From assembly GCF_015706575.1 (NCBI RefSeq), contig NW_024037047.1:7258632-7322631 (forward strand): a stretch of 64,000 nt of DNA, given 5' to 3'. Position numbers and translations under genes: made by a program. This document shows, piece by piece, positions 10,241-21,813 of the stretch. Every line of letters starts with the position of its first letter. Positions within the stretch are counted from its first letter, which is position 1. The stretch is from Patiria miniata (lineage: Eukaryota > Echinodermata > Asteroidea > Valvatida > Asterinidae). The notes under the pieces are model-generated. The model searched no databases. It was given only the letters and a program-made list of their open reading frames with translations, and had not been told where the DNA came from.

Positions 10241-10975
10241 AAGATTTCCATTGTTTTAGCCACTGTGACCTTGACCCTTGACCTTTCGACCCCCAATGCG
10301 ATAGGCTTCTTAGGATTGCCAAGGACAATCCACAAACCAAATTTGAAGTTCATATGTAAAGTATATCTCAAGTTATCACGCTGACAAAATTTCTTTTGTT
10401 TTTTCCACTGTGACCTTGACCCTTGACCTTTTGGCCCCAAATGCAAAAGGCTTCTTAGGATTGCCAAGGACAATCCACAAACCAAATTTGAAGTTCATAT
10501 GTAAAGTATTTCTCAAGTTATCGCGCTGACAAAATTTCTATTGTTTCAGCCACTGTGACCTTGACCCTTGACCTTTCAGCCCCAAATGCAATAGGCTTCT
10601 TAGGTTTACCAAGAACAATACACAAACCAAATTTGAAGTTCATATGTAAAGTATTTCTCAAGTTATCCCGCTGACAAAACTTCTTTTGTTTTAGTCACTG
10701 TGACCTTGACCCTTGACCTTTTGGCCCCAAATGCAAAAGGCTTCTTAGAATTGCCAAGGACAATCCACAAACCAAATTTGAAGTTCATATGTAAAGTATT
10801 TCTCAAGTTATCGCGCTGACAAAATTTCTATTGTTTCAGCCACTGTGACATTGAAACTTGACCTTTCGGCCCCAAATGTAAAAGGCTTCTTAGGATTACC
10901 AAGGACAATCCACAAACCAAATTTGAAGTTCATATGTAAAGTATTTCTCAAGTTATCGCGCTGACAAGATTTGTC
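10241..10975. repeat. 145-bp tandem array, five units
   Basis: The word CACTGTGAC starts at 10261, 10406, 10551, 10696 and 10841, exactly 145 bases apart. Each unit runs through 'ttgacccttgacctttcg', 'aggcttcttagga', 'ccaaggacaatccacaaacc', 'tttgaagttcatatgtaaag' and 'caagttatcgcgctgacaa'. Units differ by a handful of substitutions. Open frames across the array reflect a unit length not divisible by three and scarce stops; they are not genes. Confidence 0.9.
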
Positions 10976-11070
10976 CGGACACACACACCCACCCACCCAC
11001 CCACACACCCACACACCCACCCACGGAAGGACAAGGCGGAAACAGTATGCCCCTTCGGCTTCGCCGCGGG
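10976..11070. repeat. CACCCA microsatellite and GCCCC tail after the array
   Basis: The array ends in 'tccgga', a (CA/CCCA)n tract (about 10979-11026), 'ggaaggacaaggcgg' and a short inverted motif GCCCCTTCGGC / GCCGCGGGGC. The order (unit, ACCC microsatellite, GGACAA, GGGGCATAA) suggests that array and tail belong to one repeat type. Confidence 0.55.
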
Positions 11071-12566
11071 GCATAAAAAAAGTGGCGTCATGCAGGTTGC
11101 AACATTGTTTCCTTTCCTACCTCCATGATAATATTATTTACCAACAGACCCGGAAAACTGATACAGATATGTGAAATCTGACACTCGGCTCATGTTGACA
11201 CGACCTCGTGTCTGACTTGACCTGACTTTACTTTATTTCCTTAAAGTACAAAATCAGGTTGAATACATATGTCGGTAACTTTGGTGTGAATATGCCTACA
11301 ACTACTGCGTTCAAGTCCTTTAGTAGAGATAATTGTTCTATGGTCTAATCTGTTTCCTTAAGTTGCTTTAATTATGCGGTGGAATATATTCTACTGCCAG
11401 TATTGTAGCAAAGAAGTTTCAACACGATCGACCTAGGCCTACACGTACTTCCTACCACTTGAACTGCAAACGCAAAAAAAACGTGTGACACTGATAAGGG
11501 CCTTACTCTGTGCGATAACTTAACATTGTGATAAAACTTACATGATGTAGGCCTATAGGCTCTGAGCGGGAAATATTCTCGTCACCGCCGAGTAGTGCAA
11601 ACGGCAAGTTTGGCTTGAAGTTGACACATGTTTACCGAATAACACGATGACTGTGCTCTACTTCGCTTGAAGTGAACTGACAACTATTATAACTGCAACA
11701 CGTCCCTTTGACGTGGGATGCATGTGTGCACTGTAAACACGTATACAAGGCAGCCTGGTCGAAAGCAGAATGGTTCAGTGCACATAAAGAATTCCGTATA
11801 TACGCACAACCGATCCGTCGATTTGTATTCAGTTTTGGCGCACGTACGTATCGTGATGAAAAGCCAATATGATTGTCAACAAATTACACAAGTGCAAATT
11901 GTCCATGTAAGTTTCGTTTTCTAGTGCGGCTCTTGTCCTTGCCGTAGTACGATGACCTCTAATGATCTTTCATTGTACGTGTATAGGTGAAGTTATATAA
12001 CAAGGAATAAATTAAAGTGTTTAAATCACCGGTGATTCGTGGACGGAAGTACGTATATCAGGTGATCCGAGTTCGAATGCCAATGATCGTTTTTCACTTC
12101 TTTTCATTTTACCTTTTAAATAACCAAAGTGAGGAAGGAACATTTTTTCTCACAAGACGTAAAGCCTATCTTGGGTTTGTGTTATGGAGAAGAAGGCATA
12201 AGATATGCACGTGGGCCTAATGGACCAATCAGAAGATGGGAAACGGATGTCGTTTGGGAATGAACAATTCGCCGGCCCGGATTGGTCTGTGTATTTGATT
12301 GTTTTTGTTTTGTTTTCACCGAAGACTCTAGCTTTCCGAAAATACCCGGGTAGAGTTTTAAGGATTAGTTTACAGGAGGATCGATATATAAGATTTGAGG
12401 CTTTGCGTGGTGGAGTATCGGATATCGTTTCGGTTTGCGGTAACACCATGTGGTTTAACTACTGCTTAGAAGATATTCTGAAAAGAAATTGTCCTGCTTA
12501 TTAATTATCAACTTTCGCTAAGTAGTTTTTATTATGATAAGAACAGTCCTGCTTTAAGTTCTTACA
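11071..12566. other. Gene-free stretch
   Basis: About 1.5 kb with no gene I recognise. The longest frames (12205-12504 plus, 12450-12150 minus) overlap each other on opposite strands and carry no domain. Unidentified 5' exons of the VAMP-like gene could lie here or in 8.7-10.2 kb. Confidence 0.35.
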
Positions 12567-12657
12567 GAACTTGTCTTTGGTCTCAACGATTCGACTAGCC
12601 TGCTCTAGACGATGACTAGAGCAGGCTAGTCGAAACGTTGAGACCAAAGACAAGTTC
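12567..12657. repeat. Near-perfect hairpin, 42-bp arms and 7-base loop
   Basis: The left arm 12567-12608 starts GAACTTGTCTTTGGTCTC and ends CTGCTCTAG. The right arm 12616-12657 is its reverse complement with one mismatch. The loop is 12609-12615. It could be a small foldback element or encode a long-stem RNA hairpin; nothing in the flanks decides. Confidence 0.85.
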
Positions 12658-13589
12658 TTAATTTTAGCTGCAAAAAGCAGCTCAACAATGTCTCTCCGTT
12701 GGTTTTTTTGCTTGTTGTAACAAACGTTGGAACGTTTGAAACACCTCGGCGCTATCAATCACCTGCACCGTACTCTATGCAGTCCCCGAAAAATGGGGTC
12801 ACGGGTCGAGGGTCTCGCAAACCTGATGTTTGTACCGCGAGCAGTATCCCCTTTAAGAAATCAAAGAGCACAATCACGTCATTCATTCATGAAGACAAAT
12901 TCGTGGGATAGTTTCGAGCTTGTTATGAATGCAGTACAAACATGACTCGAGAAGGTCACTTCTCTCAGACTGATAAACGCTTTGCAAACATTATATTCAA
13001 TAGGCCTACATACAAGGCAGCAAATTTTATCAAAGAAAACCACCTGCGTGTTTATTAGCATTGTTGAGTGTTTCGTGTTTTGTTCTCGTAGACAGAACTT
13101 ATGTCCATATTTGTCTAGACCACCATTGTTTAATTACCAATGGTTGGGTTTTCCAATGTTGACATGCAATTGCAATGTAGGTCTATAAAACAAATCGTTT
13201 TGGAAATAACACTTGTGGATTTCCAAGAGAGAATGCCAGCATATATTTAGCTACATATCTTCGATCAGTTCCGAGTCTTTACGCACCTCTTGAAAGCATG
13301 CGATGAACCGCCAAACATAGTACATCTTGATAGCTCATATCTATCAAGAAGTGGATCAAATCTTGTCGACCCAGTCAATACTCAACCTCATATTGACAGG
13401 TTCCATTTTACGTCATGTGTTGTCAAGCCACTGTGGTCGGGGGGGGGGGGGCTACCCATAGAGTTAAATTAAGGATTTATTTCACAATTAACATTTTCAT
13501 AGAGAAAATCCCATTCTAATTTTTGAAGAAAAAGTTGACACTTCAATCAAGGGTATTTTTTTAATTAGCCACTCCACAGAACTATATAC

Positions 13590-13890
13590 ACGAAGTTCAA
13601 GCGCCCATCATCATTTCTTCTTTTCCAGCTCGAAGAGGGCAATGGTCTATGCCTCTTTGTTTGTGAAGTCCGAATAGAGTAACATGACAATATTTACCAG
13701 ATAAGAGGGGACAGTAAGCCTGGTACAAAAACCCGAATATCACAGGCCAACTCGAGATTTCTGTTAAAAAAAAGGATTCACGGCATGACATGAAGTTCAA
13801 GCACCCTTCATCCCTTCCACATTTGAGGGGGTAATAGTCTAGGCCTCTTTGTTTATGAAGTCCGAATAGAGTAACATGACAATTGACCAG
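13590..13890. repeat. Two-unit local repeat, about 200 bp
   Basis: The sequence 'gaagttcaagc(g/a)ccc...tccgaatagagtaacatgac' occurs at about 13591-13692 and 13791-13883. The same pair is present in copy 2, where an insertion separates the two units (24.3 and 25.0 kb). Confidence 0.6.
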
Positions 13891-13899
13891 TGACAGAAA

Positions 13900-15025
13900 C
13901 GTATGCTAAACACGACATATTGAATTTCACTTAAATGAATGCCTTATCAGGGACCTCGAAAAGTCGCTCACGGGAGCTGTTGTATCGCAATAATAAAATG
14001 TTAGGCCTATGTGTTAAAATGAAAAGGCGTCAGCATTGAACCATTCTGATGGTTGTGTTAGAATTGTCGGCACGCGCAGTACGCTTCTTAAACAGTTGTG
14101 AAAATCGAGGGGAAAATAAGCATTACCATATTAATATACGCCATTAGGAAGGTCCGCTCAAATGATTAGATTTAAGGACGCCGAGGCAACGAAGACAAAC
14201 TTAGTGGAAACGTGAGTCCAAATGTACTCTTTCAAACGTGTTCTTTTACAAAGACTATAACATATGTCTGGCTTATGACATGAATATCAATTTAACAAAT
14301 CTAGTATTATAGACCTTTATCATGCTGCCACCATTTCAGTAAAGTTCCCTGTATCCAATAACAGTACGGAATGATAATGTTTTTCAGGCAAAAAGTAACC
14401 AGACTATTTTTCCTTTCAGCCTCGCTTTGGTTACGTTGATTTGAATGGGAAAAATGAAGATGTCAGCAACATGATAATGGTCTATACTATGATGAATAAG
14501 ATTTAATCCCTATACAAGCTGCAAGTCATAGTTCTAGGTTATAAAGTAAACTTCCTATAAAGTTGATAAAGTAAAGTAAAGTTAAGTTCTTATAAAGTTT
14601 CAAATAAGCAAGGTTTAAAGTACTCTATTAGTTAAAGTTTATAAAGTAATATAAATTTTAAGTACTAGTCAAATAATTAAAGTTTCTATAAAGTTATAAC
14701 TGCTACTAGGTTGTAACTGCTATATTAATAACCGAATAACAAAGAAAATCTAATGTAACGAACCTAAACGTAAATAATTATAAGATAAGCATACAGTTGT
14801 TGATATACATTATGTTCTATAAAGTTATAACTGCTACTAGGTTGTAACTGCCATATTAATAACCGAATAACAAAGAAAATCTAACGTAACGAACCTAAAC
14901 GTAAATTATTATAAGATAAGCATACAGTTGTTGATATACATTATGTTCTAAAAGTATCAGCACCTTTACGCCTTTAACAATAGTAAATCAAAAAAAAAAA
15001 TAAACAACATGCACCTTGAAGTTAA
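13900..15025. repeat. AT-rich repeat tract with 131-bp tandem units and LTR-start fragment
   Basis: Two units of about 131 bp begin 'tctataaagttataactgc' at 14685 and 14816; copy 2 has three at about 130-bp spacing (25918, 26053, 26183). At 14146-14215, 'cgccatta...ggtccgctcaaat' matches the start of the candidate solo LTR at 26228 and is probably a decayed fragment of that family. No gene is present. Confidence 0.55.
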
Positions 15026-15559
15026 TTGCCAGCTACTTGTATAAATGACGTCATTAAAATACGTTCGTCCCTTCCGAAGAAATATTATGAAGATAATCAT
15101 TCAAGTGTTTTGATACGTGTATTAAATATATCGGTTCAATATATACGCCTTTATAAGTACTTCAATAATCAAGATAAAAAAATAAGCAACACCATAGAGA
15201 TGCACCCATGTTTATGTTACATACGTAGTGTGCATGTTCTTTTGTTTTCGTGTAGTTAAGAAAAACCTGTGAAAAAAAGGTAATTTTACTCACACTGTGA
15301 AAATTCTTTCAACCCTATTTTTTTCTGACACCCTTCAGTGTTTCTTTTCATTTTGTCACAGAAAAACCTTGACCCAAAAATCCTCTAAAACCGTTTTCCA
15401 GAGAGGGGGAAAAAACTGTTTGGACGTGGGCAAGTCCACACAACATCGCTTGGCTACCTGGATTATGTAGACCTCATTTTGTTCAGAAGTCCACACAGTG
15501 AATGTAACGCTTGTACACCATAATAATTCTAAATATACTGTCAGAGAAGAAATACTAAA

Positions 15560-16395
15560 AAAAAAGGCAATAACAAGTGGTGAGCGTCCACATAGAAGCT
15601 AACGGATCGCATCTTATTTTTTCAAAACCCACCAAAAGTCTGTTGCCGCACTTCCGTGTATCCCATACAATGAGGCAAAATAAATTACCAGTCTCTATAC
15701 TTACATCAAAGGCCAAACAACCTTAACTGCAAGTGCATGACACGCCTAAACAAGGAGGATATTGGTGGGCCTCTACTTCGGGGCCTATACTCTAAGTTAC
15801 ATTACCTGTCTCAACTTAGATGGCGCATAACAAAACGTTCAGTCTGTTTAAAACCAACTCTAAAGCTTGTTGAAAGCCTTTCACACAAGGCAAGATAAAT
15901 TACCAGTCTCTTCTTACATCCAAAACCAAGCCATCACAAGTGCACAATTGCACACACACATAAAACAAGGAGAATAACTAAGTGTTTAAACCCATACCAA
16001 AGCCTGTTGACATCCTTCCGTGCATCCCATAAGGCCAGTCAAATTAACAGTTTCTGCTTAGGCTACATCAAAAGACAAGCCACTATTTTTGCTAAGAAAG
16101 AAACTCACAAAACTAAGGGAACAGCATGGCGGTGAGCGTCTGCTCTTGGCCACAACTCTAAGTCTTCCTCAAACTCACCCAAAGTTTGTTGATTGCTATA
16201 ATGACGTGCATTCCATGACTATAATTGAGATGTTCTAATTAACAATCCATACTTACATCAAAACAAAGCGGCAAAGCAGAGACAGACGTGACAATTTAGG
16301 AAAACAACATTTGGTGGCGTCTGGGCCAATAAGTCAGCATTAATCTGCTTCAAAACCTATTTCAAAAGGTTGTATGGCCTAGCTTCCATCTCTGC
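15560..16395 (-). repeat. Degenerate reiterations of the FMO C-terminal segment
   Basis: Downstream of the FMO-A stop, a motif recurs that resembles the end of the coding region: on the plus strand 'cttacatcaaaggcc', then 'gcaagtgca', then 'ggtggcgtct' and 'ttgggcc'. Copies start near 15710, 15913, 16056 and 16251, before the true exon end at 16396. Spacing alternates between about 140 and 200 bases. Translated in the FMO sense, the copies start Gly-Pro but hit stops, so they are decayed. FMO-B has the same series (27.77-28.57 kb); FMO-D has only the last unit. Confidence 0.55.
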
Positions 16396-18089
16396 TTACA
16401 ACAAAATCCAGGCCATGACGACTACAAGCACAGAAACACAGAAAGCAATAAGAATGACGAGATGGCGGGCGTCTTCTTTTGGGCCAATAGGTCTTGTCTT
16501 GGTTGGCTTCTCGATCCGCTCCCAAACCGTGTTGATTGCCTTTCGGGCTTCATCATTCTTCCCAGGACCCACCAATCGAAACTGGTATGGCACAAGGGGT
16601 CCGAACAAGCACCGGAGAGTCAGCACGGGATCGGTGAAGAAGAGCTTCAGGAAATTTGGCTCGACTCCGATCTCAGACGCCAGACTGATGCAGTAGGCTT
16701 GGAAATCACTGTGTCGGTGGTTAGGTAAATATGCGGCCTTCATGGCTTCGTCAGTCGCCTTCACCTCAGCCTCCATATCCGGCTGGGATGGTAGCTTAGC
16801 CAACCCTTTGAACACCCTTGAAGCCCAGCGAGCCTGAAGCTCAACGCACGGGATGACTGAGCCCAAGGGTCTGATGGCGCCGTTGACCGACAGCGTGTTG
16901 TGCTTTAGACCTAAAGGAAACACCAACTTGTACAACGGCAGGTGGCCATCTTTCATCTCCAGTGCTTGGCAATCAACCTCCAAGGGCAGCGTGTCCTTGT
17001 AGCCAGTGGCCATGATGACGGCATCGATGTCCTCCTCGGTGGTACCGTCTTCAAAAACCACGCCCGTCTTGGTGAAGCTTGCGATGTTTGCCTTGATCAT
17101 CACTGTGCCGCTGATGATACAACCTGGCATTTCCTCTGTAACCAGTGCATCGCCGGCAAACAAATCGTGGGCCGGCCTCAGAGAGTTATAGAGCATCTTG
17201 AACTTACGTTTGAGGGATTTCACGAAAAGCATGAAGTGAAGTTTTGCTGGTACCAGGTGGAATCTTCCGGAAATATGGAAATCCCACGGGATACCGTAGT
17301 CTCCAATGCGATTGACTATCCACACGCCACGTCTGGTACTCAAGTACACCTGTTACAATAGAGCAAGAGTAATAAACCAGAAGTGATCATCGGTCAGCTC
17401 AGTCTTAATGTTGAAATGAATCATGCATTACGTAAACCTACCTGTGATGCCAGGCGACTGACGTCTACAGCTGCATCCCCTGCTGAATTGCCAATCCCAA
17501 CTACAACCACTCGTTTGCCTTCGAATTCCTCTGGCCTCCGGAAAGCCTGGCTGTGCATAACCTTCCCCTGGAACTCCTCAAGGCCTGGAAACTCTGGGAC
17601 GTTAGGGTTGTTGAACATCCCAGTGCAGATCATCACAGTATCAAACTCCTGGCTGAACTCCTCTACGTGCCCAGACACTCCTTCCGCTTGGCTAGTGACG
17701 ACCCATCGCCCAGTAGCCTCATAGTCAGGTGCCTGAGCCAAGCGGGTCACTCTCGTAGAGAAGCGGATGTGCTTCTTGAGGCCAAACTTGTCGGCGTACA
17801 TGTCCAGGTACCTCTTCATGTAGCTGTGGTGCAGAAAATTTGGCCACTCGCCTGGAAAGGGGAAGTCGCTGAAGCTCGTCACCTCTTTGCTGGTGTTGGT
17901 AATGGTCGATTTGTAGACCGTGGTCATTATCCCGTATTCACTGTTTTCGCGGTAGTACCACAGACCACCAATGCCATCTGACCTCTCGAAGCACGTTGGT
18001 TGCAGGCCTTCGTCCAGGCAGCACTTGACTGCAGTTAGGCCAGAAATTCCACAGCCGATGACGGCAACTGTCTTACTGCGTTCACTCAT
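16396..18089 (-). CDS. Flavin-containing monooxygenase, FMO-A
   Basis: A class-B flavin monooxygenase that uses FAD, NADPH and O2 to oxygenate nucleophilic N or S atoms, normally on the ER membrane. Two coding exons, 18089-17442 and 17349-16396, join at CAG|GTAGGT and AACAG|G in phase 0 across a 92-bp intron, giving 533 residues, the usual FMO length. Visible signatures: FAD motif GCGISG (12-17), GGLW (41-44), FSDFPFP (73-79), FMO fingerprint FxGxxxHxxxF (173-183), NADPH motif GIGNSA (198-203), ATGY (330-333) and a C-terminal hydrophobic anchor (about 513-533). The ATG at 18089 was chosen because homologous copies align from there; TTTGCAG directly before it looks like the acceptor of a 5'-UTR intron. 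By eye it is about 96% identical to FMO-B. No stop or frameshift is seen. Substrate is unknown; the family also includes specialised alkaloid N-oxygenases. Confidence 0.93.
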
Positions 18090-19440
18090 CTGCAAAGTCA
18101 AATCGTAGCATTTGGTCAGGCATGTCGATGAAAGAGAATGGAACTTCAGATAAAATATTCATATGAATTTCTTTGGGGAACTAACCCACCGGGCCGGTTT
18201 TTATGTGCAACCTCTATGAGAGCTAGAACACGGCGAAAAAAAATCATTAAAAACGGGCCCATTTTCACATCTGTTGCCACCACTTCATTATTCGACAGAG
18301 TATACCTTAGATCTCACTACAGTATGACCCTAACAAACTACTCTTTTAGAAAATGAAAGAAAAACTGAATAAAACACTGAGTTTCACTCGCGAATTGATG
18401 TTAAACACTGCATTTTTAGTCAAAAATCTCCCTGTTTTATGTGTAAACCACGCGTTCAGCCAAGAACTGGGCCATTAACATCATCACAACGTTAAATAGC
18501 GCAACCTGGGAGCTTAGATCTTTCGAGTAGTTTTTCTTCGTCTCGTCAGCTTTCCAACAGTATAACCCTTATTGTGATTGGTTGAGGTTTAGGCTCGTGT
18601 TTATTCATTTACAAAATAAATGTTCATCTAAACTCCAATAAAATTTGCCGTTGCTCATGGCTCAGCGCGTAGGGTCTGTTAATTGTACACGTGCTAGGCA
18701 GCGCTAGTGTACAGTATATACACCACACACACACACAGCCCGGGAGCTCTTATCTCTGTGTCCAAGTTCATCTGGCTGTGCGCTTTGGCCGGTTTACATG
18801 GGGTCCTTTTGACCGCAATGGATTTGATATGTTTACGGAACCGGACTGATACTTATATAGCCATGCTTTATTTAAATATTTACTACTGAAAATAGATGTA
18901 ATCTAAAGATCGCAAATTTCTATTGAACGCGTGTTTTTAGAAAAAGTTGTGAAATCTACAGAAAGCTTCGTAGCCAGCCGGCATTGTTTGGTACTAGACT
19001 ACGTGTGAATGCACCAGGCCTTACGGCAACGAGCACAAATGCATGCGTGACCCTAGCATTGCCAATGTTATGAAGGAATTCTATAAATGACATTACTCAA
19101 AAAGCGATTTTATATTAAAAAAACATGCAATGCAAAGCCACACCTTAATAAAGCGAAGTAAACCCATTTTGTATCTGACTTGTACAGGCTAAGTCAGAAA
19201 GAAAGTGACCTAGATTAATGATGTTTTCCCCCTTAATGTTCTGAACGAAATGATGTTAATCGGAGTTAAGATCATTTAAAAGAAGGATACAAACATCCAC
19301 CCAACTACCCTTTATGTAGAATTCTTGTGTTATTTGTGCGAGAACGACTTTCGGGGTCCTCTTTTGCGACACCAAAACGTCAGGCTGTTCGTGCTAGTTG
19401 TGATTCCAGCCATAAGGGTTCGCCTTTTGCGGACGTGTAA
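18090..19440. other. Upstream flank of FMO-A
   Basis: The presumed promoter and 5'-UTR side of FMO-A. A 5' non-coding exon probably lies here, because an acceptor-like sequence abuts the ATG, but I cannot place it. Relative to the FMO-B flank, copy 1 has about 670 extra bases (about 18160-18828). FMO-B may have lost this segment, or copy 1 may have gained it. A (CA)n run is near 18720. No TATA box can be assigned confidently. Confidence 0.4.
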
Positions 19441-19700
19441 AGAAATCACATTTTATACTTGCAGAAAACAAGATTTGCCAAACATATACTTGCAAAAAAC
19501 AAGATTTGCCAAACACATTCTTGCAAAAAACAAGATTCGCCAAACATATACATGTACATTCAAAAAACAAGACTTGCTAAACATATACATCAACAAAACA
19601 AGACTCGCCAAATATATACATCCAAAAAACAAGACTTGCTAACCATAACATCCAAAAAACAAGATTTACCAAACATATACTTGCAAAAAAGCTATTTATA
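19441..19700. repeat. Minisatellite of about 30-bp units, eight or so copies
   Basis: The unit is about 'caaaaaacaagatttgccaa' followed by 'acatatacttg', repeated roughly eight times with variants. The equivalent array in copy 2 (31137-31258) is about half as long, so it behaves as a variable-number tandem repeat. Confidence 0.8.
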
Positions 19701-21780
19701 CATTCGATGGCACTAACGGGCTTTCGTACTATAAAGGCTACTAATGCAAACAGTACGCCATAATAAAGGTTGAAATTCAATAACCTATACCTTTTTTTTT
19801 TATATATAATTCCAGGGGACAAGGGCACTAGGCAGAATCAGTCTGTTCTGAGTTCACATTATCCCGTGGATGGAAAACAAACCGCATACACATTTTTTTT
19901 CTTCCGAATAATGTTCAAGCTAAAATGACTGAGATTCTTACCTTGTATGTTGAGATTTTGCTGTGCGTGAACCTCAGCTATAGCAAAAAATGAAGTGTTT
20001 ATATCAATCGCACGTTACGCAGTGCACGGGCAACAAACATATAATGGAGTTCCGGCAAGTTCCGGCAACTCCAGACCAAGATCAATGTCTAGGGTTCTCC
20101 AAACCTCGGCATACTTTCGGCTTCGGCTTCTGGAGCCTGTTTTAGGCTCCTGACTTGTTCGTTTTCGATCAATGAATTGTCCAAATCCTGCTTCGGGAAT
20201 GTTAAATTCACACAAAGTATTCGCCACGATAGAGAGAAGGTTCATTTGGTTTGGACAAGTCGGAATAATTTGGAGTAGGCGATGAAGTCGCCAGAGCTGG
20301 GAAGACAGAGCCGAGTTTTCGCAAACTACTGATCATCAACCGTTGCTAGTTCGCCAGAGAGCCACATTTTCTGCAAGTCAAATGTGTCAAATGCGCTTTT
20401 GAAGTAAGTGAGCAAAGTTCAAGCTAGACTCAGTTAATGTCACAGTTTATTGCAGTTTGAATACCATTTTCTGCACGATGATTGATCGATTGACTAGTGC
20501 ATATACCAGCCGTCGAGTATGAAGGGCGCGCTTTTGTTCGACGAGATAGGCATGAATTCTGAGTGATACTTGCTGCTGAATAACATGCAATTCAATATAA
20601 ATTGCACTCGAACGTTGTCGTTAGCAATCCACGAACCTCGTCAGATATCCGTGAGAGTTGCGGACCAAGGAGATGTCATTTTTGTTTGATTGGTATAATT
20701 ATTATAAATGTATCTGCGATAAGGCGACTGTTTTCTAGGTCTACCTTTGAAATACATATGTAGTGCTAGTATCGCCTGGTATATTTCTTCAGTGATCTAT
20801 AACCTGGGGCAGATTTACGTTTGTCTGGGGACTGAGCGTATAATCGTCAAACGATTAGTATATAGCAGGCATGTGTGTTTTTATTCTTTTTCTTTTGCGG
20901 CCATATTAGGGCGATCTAGCCGCCATATGGTTGCGAGGGTGAAGCTTGGCTGGTTGTCAAGTAAAGCTAATCTGATTACGTACTTGCTTTAACAGAGCAG
21001 TGAAATTCGCGAACCCCCAAAAACATGGCCTTTTGAACGTTGTGTTTCTCAGAAAATATGCTCAGTATGATTGAAATGTTAAATTATCACGGAAGAAGAC
21101 ATTCTAAACTTCATGTCAGTGAGAAAAATCGCCGTCATCGAAGCCGAAACCTCAATACTGGTTACTGGTAAAGCAGACCTTCAAATCTATGTATTTATAT
21201 CAATTTCTAGGAATTTACGAAAGTCGTTATTTCACGAGTAGTTGAACACTTATATCATCTAAGTATATTCCGAATTTCAGCTTAATCTGTTGGTGCTAAA
21301 GCTTGTGTTACAGCTCAAAATATCTCTAAGGAAAATCTCGACGAATATTTTTTTCGACCCAACCCACTTGCATGGTTTTCATAGCGCCGTACGCAAAGTT
21401 TAACTGAGCTAGACTCAGTTCGTGTGGCAGCTTTACGCAGTTTGAATGCCATTTTCTGCACGGGATGATTGATCGAGGGACGTAATGCATACCTGGTCTA
21501 TGTAATAGACCATATGGCCATGGCGAATTAGCCGACCATGGTCTATTATACGTAAACAGATTCGGCGATTATTTATGCAACTAGACTGCGTTTACAGATC
21601 CATATCTGTAAACACTGCAGCATCTGAGTTTGTAGACATTTTAGCTTCTCTAAAGTTAGGAGTAAAGAATGTGCCAAAGTATCAGGGGAACTATTTCAAG
21701 GTCTGTTTCGTAAATCTATGAAGACGACAGGACTCAGGTAAAACTCCTGGAACCTTTCCCAACGCTGATAATTCTATAAG
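19701..21780. other. Gene-free right part of duplication copy 1
   Basis: Matches 40939-43700 in pieces. A frame on the minus strand (20245-20015) and its counterpart at 41465-41184 differ by indels and lack a domain, so I do not call them. Near 21500-21550 there is a short inverted pair (TGGTCTAT...ATAGACC and CCATGGTCTAT). No gene is recognised. Confidence 0.45.
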
Positions 21781-21813
21781 GGTGCAGACCAGTAAATCGG
21801 TCCGAAATTGCCT

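Larger units (their letters stand above)
12660..21480. repeat. Segmental duplication, copy 1 (carries FMO-A)
   Basis: Sequence from 'agctgcaaaaagcagctc' onward matches 23310 onward at high identity, including FMO-A against FMO-B, the flanking non-coding sequence and several local tandem arrays. Copy 1 lacks four insertions present in copy 2 and so provides their empty sites. Its right part (20.4-21.5 kb) includes an internal partial duplication: 'agctagactcagtt...ttctgcacg' occurs near 20425 and again near 21410. Confidence 0.85.

Noticed and set aside
10241..10975. Regular 145-bp repeats considered as a CRISPR-like or coding array
   Set aside because: Units are head-to-tail without unique spacers, the host is eukaryotic, and the open frames shift between units.
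12050..12090. GAGTTCGAATGCC, resembling a tRNA B box
   Set aside because: No A box at the right distance and no foldable cloverleaf on either strand.
12205..12504. 99-codon plus-strand frame and its 99-codon antisense partner
   Set aside because: Opposed equal-length frames in unique DNA without domain, codon bias or splice framework. The true cause is unknown, but evidence for a gene is insufficient.
15026..15259. 77-codon frame duplicated almost unchanged at 27227-27460
   Set aside because: It lies in the segmental duplication, so similarity is expected. The third relative at 59.9-60.5 kb is interrupted by a MITE and lacks the frame. No domain.
16942..17361. 139-codon plus-strand frame opposite FMO-A exon two (also 29119-29538) and the 235-codon frame at 60519-61226
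   Set aside because: Antisense shadows of exon two; no family resemblance.
17553..17981. 142-codon plus-strand frame opposite FMO-A exon one, conserved at 29730-30158, 47304-47723 and 62014-62433
   Set aside because: It is the antisense shadow of the FMO exon. It is kept in all copies because the sense protein is conserved. It has no domain and no start context.
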